A stretch of DNA of 58,870 nt from CALVGQ01 sp964368495 (GCA_964368495.1 CAYJAJ010000010.1:1-58870); one strand, 5' to 3'; numbered from the stretch's first letter, positions 16,396 to 26,093 are shown. Notes: generated by a model not told the origin, from the letters alone. A program made the numbers and translations.

Positions 16396-16863
16396 ATGTT
16401 TTTTATACTTTTTGTAGTATGGATTTTATTTAATGGAAGGTTTACATTAGAACTTGCAATTATTGGAGTCATTTTGTCATTGCTTTTAACGATGTTTATG
16501 TGTCGTTTTATGAATTATAAGGTAAAATATGATTTAATAATTATAAAAAAGTTTAAAAATATTATTGAACTTCTAATTGTATTAACAATAGAAATAGCGA
16601 AATCAAACGAGCAACTGTTGTATTGGATATTTTCAAATAAATATCGAATGGAACCGGTTATCGTTGTTTTTGAGTGTGATTTAAAAACAGATTGGGCAAA
16701 AGCTATACTTGCGAATTGCATCACTTTAACTCCGGGTACCATTACTTCATCAGTTGAAAATGATTAGTTTAGAGTGCATTGTTTAGATCGTGAACTTGGA
16801 GAAGGATTAAATGAATGCGCATTTGTAAGAGTGTTAAGAAAGTTAGAGGATTTTAATGTATGA
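16396..16863 (+). pseudogene. mrpE: mrpE interrupted by an in-frame amber codon
   Basis: MrpE is a small membrane subunit of multi-subunit Na+/H+ antiporters. The frame starts at 16396 with two hydrophobic segments (ILFVVWILFNGRFTLELAIIG) and reaches the family signature LTPGTIT, then stops at TAG (16765-16767) after 123 codons. The same frame resumes at once as FRVHCLDRELGEGLNECAFVRVLRKLE for 31 codons and ends at TGA 16861-16863, overlapping the mrpF start (ATGA). The whole would be about 155 residues, the normal length. So either a point nonsense mutation, a read error, or readthrough. TAG is an ordinary stop elsewhere in the window. Confidence 0.85.
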
Positions 16864-17177
16864 TCGAAAACATGAAAGATTTTGTCTTAATTGGGGCGAT
16901 GATTATTTTAACATTAATGCTGTTTTCTACATTTGTAAGAACAATTATTGGACCCAGAATAAGTGATCGATTACTCTCGATTAATATGATTGGTACACAA
17001 GTAATTATTCTGATTTGTATCTTGGCGGTTTATTTAAACGAAGCTGGGTTAGTGGATATGGCATTGATTTATGCAATGCTTAGTTTCTTAAGTATTGTGT
17101 TGTTTACTAGAATTTATTTTGGTGTATATATGGAACGATTAATGAGAAATAAAGAAAAAGAAATGGAGGACAAATAA
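16860..17177 (+). CDS. mrpF: Mrp antiporter subunit F
   Basis: A 105-aa protein with three transmembrane helices and the MrpF pattern (FVRTIIGPRISDRLLSINMIGTQ). It starts on the ATGA overlap with the end of the mrpE frame and ends one base into mrpG. F subunits are essential small parts of the cation-translocating half of Mrp complexes. The intact coupling to mrpE argues that the amber upstream is recent. Confidence 0.92.
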   Translation: MIENMKDFVLIGAMIILTLMLFSTFVRTIIGPRISDRLLSINMIGTQVIILICILAVYLNEAGLVDMALIYAMLSFLSIVLFTRIYFGVYMERLMRNKEKEMEDK

Positions 17178-17500
17178 TGATTGAAGTATTAGGGTTTGTT
17201 TTTGGAACAATTTGTATAGCAATTGGAATAATAATTTCTGCTGCTTCAGTTTTTGGGAATTTCCATTTTAAGTATGTATTGAATCGTATGCAAGTTGCAG
17301 CGATGGAAGATACATTAGGAATTTTATTTGTATTAATGGGTCTAATTTTTTATGTTGGATTTGGTTGGTTAGCGATGAAATTGATTTTAGTTATCGTATT
17401 TTTCTGGTTATCTTCTCCAACTTGTAGTCATTTGCTTCTTCGTATGGAAGTATTAACTAATGAAAAATTAAGTGATGAAGTTGAGGTGATGACAGAATGA
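17177..17500 (+). CDS. mrpG: Mrp antiporter subunit G
   Basis: A 107-aa protein with three helices; the MrpG pattern is present (ISAASVFGNFHFKYVLNRMQVA, LGILFVLMGL, SSPTCSHLLLRM). It begins on TAATG with mrpF and overlaps the next gene by four bases. It contributes to the same membrane complex as E and F. Confidence 0.9.
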   Translation: MIEVLGFVFGTICIAIGIIISAASVFGNFHFKYVLNRMQVAAMEDTLGILFVLMGLIFYVGFGWLAMKLILVIVFFWLSSPTCSHLLLRMEVLTNEKLSDEVEVMTE

Positions 17501-17754
17501 CACTATTTGCGATATTATTATGTATTTATTTGATTGTTTGTGCTATCTCCGTGTCATTAACTAAAGGTGTTTTAACGTCAATAATCATTAATACTGGATT
17601 TTCAGTAGTTATGTGTATTATTTGGATTTTAATTGAATCACCGGATTTAGCGATTACAGAAGCTGCAGTAGGGGCAGGGGTTACAACTTTGTTGTTTTTT
17701 GCAGCGATGAAGAAGATTCATTTAATTGATGAGGATGAAAATCATGAAAATTAG
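17497..17754 (+). CDS. MbhD-like (DUF4040) antiporter subunit
   Basis: An 85-aa membrane protein with three helices and the conserved ESPDLAITEAAVGAGVTT motif. In canonical Mrp this piece is the C-terminal part of MrpA; in Mbh-type complexes and here it is a separate gene. The conserved Glu and Asp of this motif are thought to lie on the ion path. ATGA overlap upstream, 11-base overlap downstream. Confidence 0.88.
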   Translation: MTLFAILLCIYLIVCAISVSLTKGVLTSIIINTGFSVVMCIIWILIESPDLAITEAAVGAGVTTLLFFAAMKKIHLIDEDENHEN

Positions 17755-18718
17755 AGAAGATTACGAATATTCCGGATGGCGACGCTTTGTACACTGGGTA
17801 AACGGAGACCCAAAAGAAGATTACATTCCAAAAGAAGTTTTGGATGAAAAAGATATTTTAAGTGAAGAAGAGCGTATTATTCAAACAAATAAAATTAGGG
17901 ATCCACATAAGAGCAAAATTAGTAAATCAGTTGCAAGATTTACATTAAGAAACTATAAAACAATGACTAACGTATTTTCAGTGCTTATTGCGACAGTAAT
18001 CATTGGAATCTTGTTGCTTACTGTTTCATATTTACCAGAGTTTGGAAATCCAAATAATGCAACTAACAATGAAGTAAGTGCGCGTTATATTGAACAAGGA
18101 CTACAAGAAACAGGTGCTGTTAATATCGTTGCAGGAGTTATTTTAGATTATCGTGCATTCGATACACTTGGTGAAGCACATGTACTTTTTTTGGCAGCAG
18201 TGAGTGTTATGATTTTATTGCGTATGGATTATCAAAAAGACGGGTCTATCAACAAAGAAAGTAGCATTTATGATGAAGGCTATGATCGCATGTATGAACC
18301 AAAAAACGATACAATTTTAAAGTTTGTTGCAACATTTTTGTTTCCAATTATGGTGCTGTTTGGAATATACATTATTTTAAATGGTCACATATCTGCAGGT
18401 GGTGGATTTGCAGGAGGAGCAATCATTGGTTCGGCGCTTATATTGTATAACAATGCATTTGGATTCAAAAAGACAAGAGAATTCTTCTCTTTAAATACAT
18501 TCAAATGGGTATCTTTTGCAGGGTTAGTTACATATGCATGTTTAAAATTGTATTCTTTCTATATGGGGGCAAACCATTTTGATTCAGGGATTCCTTTAGG
18601 GAATCCTGGGGATATTTTAAGTGCAGGGTTAATCTTGCCACTAAATATCTGTGTTGGTTTAGTTGTTGCATGTACAATGTATACATTTTTCGCATTATTT
18701 AGAAAAGGGGGATTGTAA
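17744..18718 (+). CDS. mrpB: fused MbhE-like and MrpB antiporter subunit
   Basis: A 324-aa protein. After a charged N-terminal tail of about 60 residues and one helix, the segment VILDYRAFDTLGEAHVLFLAAV matches the MbhE-type end of MrpA. After a loop comes a full MrpB domain: FPIMVLFGIYIILNGHISAGG, GFAGGAIIGSALILYNNAFG and LPLNICVGLVVACTMYTFFA. I chose the ATG at 17744 because GAGGATG precedes it; earlier ATGs lie inside the upstream gene. Separate genes in most genomes, fused here. Confidence 0.85.
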   Translation: MKIREDYEYSGWRRFVHWVNGDPKEDYIPKEVLDEKDILSEEERIIQTNKIRDPHKSKISKSVARFTLRNYKTMTNVFSVLIATVIIGILLLTVSYLPEFGNPNNATNNEVSARYIEQGLQETGAVNIVAGVILDYRAFDTLGEAHVLFLAAVSVMILLRMDYQKDGSINKESSIYDEGYDRMYEPKNDTILKFVATFLFPIMVLFGIYIILNGHISAGGGFAGGAIIGSALILYNNAFGFKKTREFFSLNTFKWVSFAGLVTYACLKLYSFYMGANHFDSGIPLGNPGDILSAGLILPLNICVGLVVACTMYTFFALFRKGGL

Positions 18719-18721
18719 GAT

Positions 18722-19093
18722 ATGGAACATTTGTTTGCGAATTATTATGAGACAACAGCAATTATTTTGTTCGGTATCGGGTTTACGACCTTACTTTTAA
18801 ATAAAAATATGATTAAAAAAATTGTTGGATTTAACTTCATGGACAATGGAATTTACTTGTTTTTGGCTTCAAAAGGGTACATCCATGGAAGAAAAGCACC
18901 AATTATTAAAGACGGTATTCAAGAAATCGAATCTTATATTAATCCATTGCCAAGTGGCCTGGTTCTTACAGGAATCGTGGTATCAGTAAGTGTAACTGCA
19001 TTTTTATTAGCGATTACAATTCGTTTGTATTATCGCTATCGTACTTTGGATATTGAAGAAATTATACGTTTATCTAAATTGGAGGAAGAATAA
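18722..19093 (+). CDS. mrpC: Mrp antiporter subunit C (NuoK-like)
   Basis: A 123-aa protein with three helices, homologous in pattern to NuoK: TTLLLNKNMIKKIVGFNFMDNGIYLFLASKGY, PLPSGLVLTGIVVSVSVTAFLLA. The PxPsgLvLTgIVV segment is the family signature. It follows the MbhE/MrpB gene by three bases. Confidence 0.92.
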   Translation: MEHLFANYYETTAIILFGIGFTTLLLNKNMIKKIVGFNFMDNGIYLFLASKGYIHGRKAPIIKDGIQEIESYINPLPSGLVLTGIVVSVSVTAFLLAITIRLYYRYRTLDIEEIIRLSKLEEE

Positions 19094-19094
19094 T

Positions 19095-20591
19095 ATGGCT
19101 TTTGTACAAAATTTTCCTTTCTTTACAATTATAATGACACTTTCAAGTGGTGTATTTTGTTCAGTATTTAAAGGAAAGAAATCACGTTATTTTACGATTA
19201 CAATATTATCATTAGTATTCATCATGTCATTAATGGTATTGGCTTTTGCGGTGACAAGCAAAGATTCATACAACTACATGATGGGACATTTTCCTGCACC
19301 TTGGGGAAATGAAATTAGAATTGGTGTACTGGAAGGCTTATTTGCATCTGCCTTTAGTGGAATTATGTTGTTTTCCATTTTAGGTGGGCTAAAAGAAATT
19401 AAAGAGGATGTAGAACCAACAAAAGTAAATCTATTTTATATTTTAACACTATTATTAATGAGTTCATTACTGGCGATTGTTTATACAAATGACTTATTTA
19501 ATGCCTATGTTTTTGTGGAGATTAATACAATAGCGGCATGTGCGTTGGTATTAATTCGTTATCGTAGTGGAAAAGCATTAGTAGCAACAATTCGCTATTT
19601 GTTCATGAGTTTGCTGGGATCAGGGTTATTTTTATTAGGGATTTCAACATTATATGATTTAACAGGTCATCTACTTATGCAAAATATTGCAGAAAGTGTG
19701 GCACTTGTTTATGAAACAGGAAGTTATACATTCCCGCTTGGTGTAACGATTGCCTTATTTAGCATGGGGCTTGCGATTAAGAGTGCATGCTTTCCTTTTC
19801 ACTCATGGCTACCACCTGTTTATGAGCATTCAACAATTGCGGCAACAACTATTTTATCTAGTATTGTTTCTAAAAGTTATATTTTCTTATTGATTAAGAT
19901 TTTCTATCGAGTTATTGGTATTGATATTATATTTGAATCTGGGGCTTCAGACATATTGTTTATTTTTGGTAGTATAGGAATAATTTTTGGATCTGTTAAA
20001 GCACTTAAAACCAAAGATTTAAAAGAAATGCTTGCATATTCTTCTGTTGGTCAAATTGGATATATCTTTTTAGGAATTGGATTTGGTACAGAGTTGGGAT
20101 TAGTTGCTGCATGCATTTATATTTTAGCTCATGCTATCACTAAGCCACTGCTGTTTGTAGCCACTGGAGGATTAATGAAGGTATCTAACAACAGTAGACA
20201 CTTCCATGCACTTCAAGGAGCTGGACTTCGTGATAAATGGGCTGGATTTGCCTTTCTAATTGGTGCACTGTCAATGATTGGTATTCCGTTTTTTGCAGGA
20301 TTTAATGCAAAAATATTATTAACAATGTCAGCAATTGAATTTACATCATTAAAAATGATTGTAGCATTAGCAGCATTAGCAATCAGTACAGTGTTGAATG
20401 CATTATACTTTATACCGCTTTTATTCGTATTGTTTAGACGTCCTAAAGATGATACATATGTTACAAAATATGATAAAGGTGTTGCATATAAGGTTTCATT
20501 AATTGGTTTTATATTATGTAACTTCGTAGTTGGAGTCTTTGGAGCGCCGTTGTTTAAGATGCTTCAAGATGGATTCGCTATGTTCAAATAA
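19095..20591 (+). CDS. NuoL/M/N-type antiporter subunit, copy 1
   Basis: A 498-aa polytopic protein of the proton-conducting antiporter family (MrpA/MrpD/NuoN). The helix-5 glutamate is in YVFVEINTIAACALVLI, the helix-7 region in GLAIKSACFPFHSWLPPVYEHS, and lysines in ILSSIVSKSYIF and KTKDLKEMLAYSSVGQIGY. The VYEHS loop differs from the AHPVAP loop of the other copies, so this is the most diverged member. The ATG at 19095 has GGAGG ten bases upstream. Confidence 0.9.
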   Translation: MAFVQNFPFFTIIMTLSSGVFCSVFKGKKSRYFTITILSLVFIMSLMVLAFAVTSKDSYNYMMGHFPAPWGNEIRIGVLEGLFASAFSGIMLFSILGGLKEIKEDVEPTKVNLFYILTLLLMSSLLAIVYTNDLFNAYVFVEINTIAACALVLIRYRSGKALVATIRYLFMSLLGSGLFLLGISTLYDLTGHLLMQNIAESVALVYETGSYTFPLGVTIALFSMGLAIKSACFPFHSWLPPVYEHSTIAATTILSSIVSKSYIFLLIKIFYRVIGIDIIFESGASDILFIFGSIGIIFGSVKALKTKDLKEMLAYSSVGQIGYIFLGIGFGTELGLVAACIYILAHAITKPLLFVATGGLMKVSNNSRHFHALQGAGLRDKWAGFAFLIGALSMIGIPFFAGFNAKILLTMSAIEFTSLKMIVALAALAISTVLNALYFIPLLFVLFRRPKDDTYVTKYDKGVAYKVSLIGFILCNFVVGVFGAPLFKMLQDGFAMFK

Positions 20592-20603
20592 GGGGGTGAA
20601 GGT

Positions 20604-22055
20604 ATGTTATTTGTGGTTTTAGTACCAATTTTACTAGGTTCAATACTTTCTTTTTTACCATTTAATAAAGAAGAGAAATCAAGAAATATGTTTGTAAGTT
20701 TCACACTTGTAGCAACATTCTTGCTAGCAGCATGGGTCATTTTAACTGAACAAAGTTCAATAAATTTATTAACGATACTACCTTCAATGCCCATCACTTT
20801 AAATGCAGATGCATTAGGTAAATTCTTTTTGGGGATAGTCAATTTATTATGGACATTGGTAGGGATATACAGTTTAGAGTATATGAAACATGAAACAAAT
20901 CATCCAAGATTTTATACATTTTTCCTAATCTCATTGGGTGCGATGAATGGAGTTTGTGTGAGTGGAAATTTTGTCACACTTTACCTATTTTTCGAAATAC
21001 TTACTGTTGCAAGTATGCCATTGGTATTGCATACGCAAACAAAAGATTCAATTAGTGCTGCAATCAAATATTTAATTTATTCAATATTTGGTGCAACATT
21101 AGGTCTTCTAGGATTATTTACAATTTCAAGCTACACTGGAACCACCGAATTTGTCGCGGGTGGGATTCTTGACTCATCGATAATAACTGGTAATGAAAAT
21201 TTATTATTAATTGTGTGTTTCATAACTGTCGTTGGATTTGGTGCAAAAGCTGGGATGTATCCACTGCACTCATGGCTTCCGACGGCTCACCCTGTTGCTC
21301 CTGCTGCAGCAAGTTCATTGCTTTCAGGGATTATTACAAAAGCAGGTGTACTAGCGATCATTCGTGTTATTTATTTTCAGTTTGGAATGGATTTTATTAA
21401 AGGAACTTGGGTACAATATGCACTTCTTGTCTTAGCGTTATTTACTGTATTTATGGGTTCGCTACTAGCATTTAAAGAGAGAATAATGAAAAAGCGCTTA
21501 GCTTATTCAACGGTCTCACAAGTTTCTTATATATTATTTGGTGTGTTTTGTTTCAATGGAATATCATTTTTAGGAGCGATGCTTCATGTGCTAGCACATG
21601 CATTAATTAAAAATGTACTATTTATGGTTAGTGGTGCAGTTATTTATAAGAGCCATCATACAAGGGTAGACCAATTGGATGGATTAGGAAAGAAAATGCC
21701 TATCACATTTGCCTTATTTACAATTGCATCATTAGGGTTGATTGGTATACCACCGCTTGTTGGTTTTGTATCCAAATGGTATTTAGCGCAAGGAGCATTA
21801 ACTACGTTGAATCCTGTTTATAGTTGGATAGGACCTGTTGTTTTACTAGTAAGTGCATTATTAACTGCAGGTTATTTATTTACAATCACAATTCATGCTT
21901 ATTTTAGACCGTACACTGGTGATGAATCAGTTGTTGAAGTCAATAAAACAATGTTGATACCTATGGGGATTTTAACATGTGGGATTGTCTACTTTGGGAT
22001 GTTTCCATCGGAAATACAAGCATATATTAATGTGATTGTTAATGGTTTATTTTAA
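20604..22055 (+). CDS. mrpD: NuoL/M/N-type antiporter subunit, copy 2 (MrpD-like)
   Basis: A 483-aa member of the same family. Conserved elements: LYLFFEILTVASMPLVLH (helix-5 Glu), GFGAKAGMYPLHSWLPTAHPVAPAAASS (Lys and His of helix 7), SGIITKAGVL (helix-8 Lys), KKRLAYSTVSQVSYI and a C-terminal LVGFVSKWYLA. Each such subunit carries one putative ion channel. AGGGGGTGAAGGT precedes the ATG. Confidence 0.92.
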   Translation: MLFVVLVPILLGSILSFLPFNKEEKSRNMFVSFTLVATFLLAAWVILTEQSSINLLTILPSMPITLNADALGKFFLGIVNLLWTLVGIYSLEYMKHETNHPRFYTFFLISLGAMNGVCVSGNFVTLYLFFEILTVASMPLVLHTQTKDSISAAIKYLIYSIFGATLGLLGLFTISSYTGTTEFVAGGILDSSIITGNENLLLIVCFITVVGFGAKAGMYPLHSWLPTAHPVAPAAASSLLSGIITKAGVLAIIRVIYFQFGMDFIKGTWVQYALLVLALFTVFMGSLLAFKERIMKKRLAYSTVSQVSYILFGVFCFNGISFLGAMLHVLAHALIKNVLFMVSGAVIYKSHHTRVDQLDGLGKKMPITFALFTIASLGLIGIPPLVGFVSKWYLAQGALTTLNPVYSWIGPVVLLVSALLTAGYLFTITIHAYFRPYTGDESVVEVNKTMLIPMGILTCGIVYFGMFPSEIQAYINVIVNGLF

Positions 22056-22066
22056 GGAGGGATAGG

Positions 22067-23545
22067 ATGATGAATACTCTTGTACTTATGGCGATGGCCT
22101 TTGCAATAATCGGTGGATTAATCCTTCCATTGTTAAAAATAAGCGAAAAGGATAATAAAAAAAGAAACACTTATTCTATAACGATTGTTTTAATCACAAG
22201 TTTAATGGTTTTAGGATGCGTATTAACTGATATGCAAAACCCGATTAGTTTAATCACAATTAATGAGGGAATGGAAATTAAGTTTTATACAGATGGATTA
22301 AGTAAGATATTTTTAATACTAGTTTGTGTTTTATGGCCGATTGCAACCCTTTATTCGTTTGAATACATGGAGCATGAACAAAAGAAAAATACTTTCTATA
22401 TGTTTTATATTAGTACATACGGTGTAGTGATTGGTTTAGCAAGTAGTGCGAATCTTGTTACATTCTATCTTATGTATGAAATCTTAACATTTATTACTTT
22501 ACCTTTAGTAATACATGGTATGACTAATCGTAGTGTAAAAGCAGGTAGACAATACATACTTTATTCAATTACTGGGGCTGCACTAGCGTTCACAGGAATC
22601 ATGATTGTGTATTTCTATGGTGGAAGTTTAGATTTTATTTATGGAGGAGTAGGATTTAGTAGTTTTGATGAAAATTCATTTATTATCCTAATGGGCTACT
22701 TGTTTTGCTTCTTTGGGTTTGGTGTTAAGGCAGCGGTATTCCCATTTCATAAATGGTTACCTGCTGCAGGTGTTGCTCCAACTCCAGTCACTGCATTACT
22801 CCATGCAGTTGCGGTTGTAAAAGCGGGTGTGTTTGGTATTGCTCGAGCAACATTCTATAGTTTTGGGCCTTCTATATTAGTGGGGACATTTGCACAAGAT
22901 ATTGCAATGATTTTTGCGATATTTACAGTTGTTTTCGGATCAGCATGTGCATATAAAGAGGTACACTTGAAGCGTCGTTTAGCATATTCTACGGTTTCAA
23001 ATTTATCTTATATTACATTTGGTCTTACCTTGATGACACCTCTTGGACTAGCTGCTGCAATGGCACATATGCTGTTTCATGGGGTAATTAAAATTTGTTT
23101 GTTCTTCTGTGTAGGTGGTGTAATGGAAATTACTCATCAAGAATATTTAGAAGATATTGAAGGTTTTGGAAAGAAAATGCCGCTTACATTTGCTAGTTTC
23201 CTTGTGGGCTCCCTTGCATTAAGTGGTATTCCACTTTTTGCAGGATTTATTTCAAAATATGCGTTAGCCAATGCAGCAATAACAACAGGAAGTGTTCTTG
23301 GATTTATTGGAGTAATTGGTTTGCTTATTTCTGCAGTATTGACTGCATACTATACATTTGAAATATGTATTAAAGCATTCTTCCCAAATAAAAATTCAAG
23401 GATTAAAGAGGGGATAACAGCACATGATCCAAGTTGGAGAATGTTGCTTCCTTTTGGAATATTATGTGTTTTAATGGTTTATTTAGGTACGAATAGTACA
23501 GTGGTGATGGATACGCTTAATTTCATCGCTAATGGATTGATGTAG
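22067..23545 (+). CDS. NuoL/M/N-type antiporter subunit, copy 3
   Basis: A 492-aa polytopic subunit. It keeps YLMYEILTFITLPLVIH (helix-5 Glu), GFGVKAAVFPFHKWLPAAGVAPTP (helix-7 Lys), LLHAVAVVKAGVFG (helix-8 Lys) and KRRLAYSTVSNLSYI. 'HAVAVVKAG' is closer to NuoL and NuoM than to MrpD. AGGAGG precedes the ATG pair at 22067/22070. The stop is immediately followed by the fourth copy. Confidence 0.9.
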   Translation: MMNTLVLMAMAFAIIGGLILPLLKISEKDNKKRNTYSITIVLITSLMVLGCVLTDMQNPISLITINEGMEIKFYTDGLSKIFLILVCVLWPIATLYSFEYMEHEQKKNTFYMFYISTYGVVIGLASSANLVTFYLMYEILTFITLPLVIHGMTNRSVKAGRQYILYSITGAALAFTGIMIVYFYGGSLDFIYGGVGFSSFDENSFIILMGYLFCFFGFGVKAAVFPFHKWLPAAGVAPTPVTALLHAVAVVKAGVFGIARATFYSFGPSILVGTFAQDIAMIFAIFTVVFGSACAYKEVHLKRRLAYSTVSNLSYITFGLTLMTPLGLAAAMAHMLFHGVIKICLFFCVGGVMEITHQEYLEDIEGFGKKMPLTFASFLVGSLALSGIPLFAGFISKYALANAAITTGSVLGFIGVIGLLISAVLTAYYTFEICIKAFFPNKNSRIKEGITAHDPSWRMLLPFGILCVLMVYLGTNSTVVMDTLNFIANGLM

Positions 23546-23554
23546 GTGAAAATG

Positions 23555-25534
23555 ATGAATGAAACTTTATTATTAATAGTCACACTATGGCCAATGATTG
23601 GTGGTTTATTGGTTGTGCTGTTCGGAAGAAAAAGCAGTAAGGTTCGCTTTAATTTAGCAACTGTTGTTGCAGCAATTGAATTTGCTATGCTAGCTTACTT
23701 AGTGAGTGTTGTACTTAATAGTGGTCCAATATATTTGACGATTGCAAATTTTTGCGGAATGACTTTTGATTTAAAAATAGATGGATTTAGAGTTTTGTAT
23801 TCACTTATTGCTGCATTCATGTGGTTTATGACTACAGGATATACAAAAGAATATTTAAGTCACTATGATAATCAACTTCGTTATTTGTTCTTTACATTGG
23901 TAACATGTGGAGCAACAGTAGGCGTTTTCTTATCAGCTGATTTATATACTACATTTATTTATTTTGAAATAATGTCATTTACTTCTTATGTCATGGTAAT
24001 CCATGATCAAAAAGAGGAAGCAATGAAAGCTGGTACATTATACATAGCAGTTGCAGTTATTGGTGGTTTAACAATGTTGATGGGGCTATTTATGCTTTAC
24101 AATCAAATTGGAACTTTAAATATTGAACAACTTTATGATGCGGTATCAAATTCGTCAAATATGACGATGATTTGGATTTCAGGAGCGCTTATTTTAGTTG
24201 GGTTTGGTGCAAAGGCCGGTCTATATCCACTTCATGTATGGCTTCCAAAAGCCCATCCAGTTGCCCCAGCTCCAGCAAGTGCCTTGCTAAGTGGAATTTT
24301 AACTAAAGCTGGTGTATTTGGTATGATAGTTATTTCCATAGAAATTTTTAGAAATGATACAGATTGGGCATTCTTGATCTTATCACTTGGAGTAATTACT
24401 ATGGTGCTTGGTGCAGTGCTTGCATTATTTTCTAACAACTTAAAAAGAACGTTGGCTTGTTCATCAATGTCACAAATTGGGTTTATTTCAATTGGTATAG
24501 CTATGAGTATCTTCTTAGGATCACATAATACTTTAGCGGTTCGTGGAACAATCTTACATATGGCTAATCATTCGTTAATTAAATTATTACTGTTTATGTT
24601 AGCTGGTGTTATTTATAGCAATACTCACCAACTTGATTTGAATAAAATTCAAGGCTTCGGACGTAAAAAATGGGGGTTAATGATTTTATTCATCATTGGT
24701 GCATTAGGAATTGGCGGGATACCATTATTTAATGGTTATGTGTCGAAAACGTTGTTGCATGAAAGTATAGTAGAATATATCCATATTTTAGAAGGTACAA
24801 GTGCAGCGGACTTCTTTACAGCTGTTGAATATACATTCTTATTTGCTGGAGGACTTACTATTGCTTATATGACTAAAATATTTATTGCAATTTTTGTCGA
24901 AAAAAACCAGGATATTAAGGTTCAAGAGAAATACGACAACATGAAAAAGATAATGACTAAAGAAAGTTGGGTATATCTAATATTTAGCGCAATTCCACTG
25001 CTACTCATTGGATTAATTCCAAATACTACAGCAGACTTCATGGCAGATGTGATGATGGATTTCATGCACGCTCATGCTCTAGATCATGCTATTGCTTATT
25101 TTGCGTGGATTAACTTAAAAGGTGCAGTTATTTCTATTACTATTGGAACGATTATTTATTTGTTTGTGGTGAGATTATTGTTATTAAAAACAAAAAATAA
25201 AAGCACTGTGTATATTGAACGTTGGCCAAAGTGGTTAGATTTAGCAAATATTTTCGAAAAAGCTATACTAAGCTCTGTTATTTTCATCGCATGTTTTATT
25301 ACAAGAGTGATTAGCAGTTTAGGTGATGGTAGTGTCATTTTATTAAATAAAACTATTTTATGTAAAAAGAAAAGACCAGAAAGTGATCCTAATGATTTCT
25401 TAGATGGCGATTTAGTGAAAAACTACAAAGAAAACAAAAGTTGGATGGAAATCGAAAATAGCTTATCTTTTGGTTTATTGTTGTTTGGTGTAGGGATATG
25501 TGCATGTTTCATTTATATGATGTCACATTTATAG
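23555..25534 (+). CDS. NuoL/M/N-type antiporter subunit, copy 4 (long form)
   Basis: About 659 aa, the longest of the four. The core repeats the family motifs (YFEIMSFTSYVMVIHDQKEEA, GFGAKAGLYPLHVWLPKAHPVAP, LSGILTKAGVFG, KRTLACSSMSQIGFI). After residue 470 there are extra C-terminal helices and a soluble tail (RPESDPNDFLDGDLVKNY) before a last helix. This recalls MrpA- or NuoL-like extensions that clamp the complex. Start uncertain between ATG 23552 and 23555; AGGTG precedes. Last gene of the antiporter operon. Confidence 0.9.
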   Translation: MNETLLLIVTLWPMIGGLLVVLFGRKSSKVRFNLATVVAAIEFAMLAYLVSVVLNSGPIYLTIANFCGMTFDLKIDGFRVLYSLIAAFMWFMTTGYTKEYLSHYDNQLRYLFFTLVTCGATVGVFLSADLYTTFIYFEIMSFTSYVMVIHDQKEEAMKAGTLYIAVAVIGGLTMLMGLFMLYNQIGTLNIEQLYDAVSNSSNMTMIWISGALILVGFGAKAGLYPLHVWLPKAHPVAPAPASALLSGILTKAGVFGMIVISIEIFRNDTDWAFLILSLGVITMVLGAVLALFSNNLKRTLACSSMSQIGFISIGIAMSIFLGSHNTLAVRGTILHMANHSLIKLLLFMLAGVIYSNTHQLDLNKIQGFGRKKWGLMILFIIGALGIGGIPLFNGYVSKTLLHESIVEYIHILEGTSAADFFTAVEYTFLFAGGLTIAYMTKIFIAIFVEKNQDIKVQEKYDNMKKIMTKESWVYLIFSAIPLLLIGLIPNTTADFMADVMMDFMHAHALDHAIAYFAWINLKGAVISITIGTIIYLFVVRLLLLKTKNKSTVYIERWPKWLDLANIFEKAILSSVIFIACFITRVISSLGDGSVILLNKTILCKKKRPESDPNDFLDGDLVKNYKENKSWMEIENSLSFGLLLFGVGICACFIYMMSHL

Positions 25535-25543
25535 GATAAAATA

Positions 25544-26077
25544 ATGAAAGTATTGATAGCTTCAAAAAATTTAGGAAAAATAGAAGGGGCTGAAATAGCC
25601 TTTTCTACTTATTTCAACGATGTTGAAGTCATTGGTTATGACATAAAATCAGATGTAAGTGAGCAACCACTCAATGAAGAAATATATCAAGGCGCCTATA
25701 ACAGAGTAGATAATTTAATTAAATATGCTAATCTAAATGAATTGAAGGCAGATTACTATATTGCAGTAGAATCAGGTCTTACTAATCTTTTAGGGAAATG
25801 GAGTGTTGTGAGTGTGGCAATTATCAAAGACAAAGACTCACAAATAGGGTTTGGAACTTCAGCTGCATACCCAATTCCTGAAAAATATATTGAGGATATC
25901 TTAAACACGCAAATGTCTACAGTAATGCAACAAGTATTTAAAGATAGAAATATACGTGTATATAATGGTGTCATTCATCATATTTCACATGGAAAGTTTA
26001 ATCGCGTGGAATTAAATAAACAAGCATTCATGATGGCACTTACAAATTTTATTAATGCTGATTTATGGAGTGATTGA
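25544..26077 (+). CDS. DUF84/YjjX-type non-canonical purine NTP phosphatase
   Basis: A 177-aa protein of the YjjX family, which hydrolyses inosine and xanthosine triphosphates. It begins MKVLIASKNLGKIEGAEIAF, then SDVSEQPLNEEIYQGAYNR and YIAVESGL, the family landmarks. Nine bases after the antiporter operon, so possibly co-transcribed, though the two have no functional link. Substrate is inferred from the family only. Confidence 0.85.
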   Translation: MKVLIASKNLGKIEGAEIAFSTYFNDVEVIGYDIKSDVSEQPLNEEIYQGAYNRVDNLIKYANLNELKADYYIAVESGLTNLLGKWSVVSVAIIKDKDSQIGFGTSAAYPIPEKYIEDILNTQMSTVMQQVFKDRNIRVYNGVIHHISHGKFNRVELNKQAFMMALTNFINADLWSD

Positions 26078-26093
26078 ACATCGAATAATAAAT

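Noticed and set aside
16765..16767. Genome-wide recoding of TAG as a sense codon
   Set aside because: khpA, xth, lctP, the fourth antiporter subunit and others end in TAG with sensible family C-termini, so TAG is an ordinary stop here.
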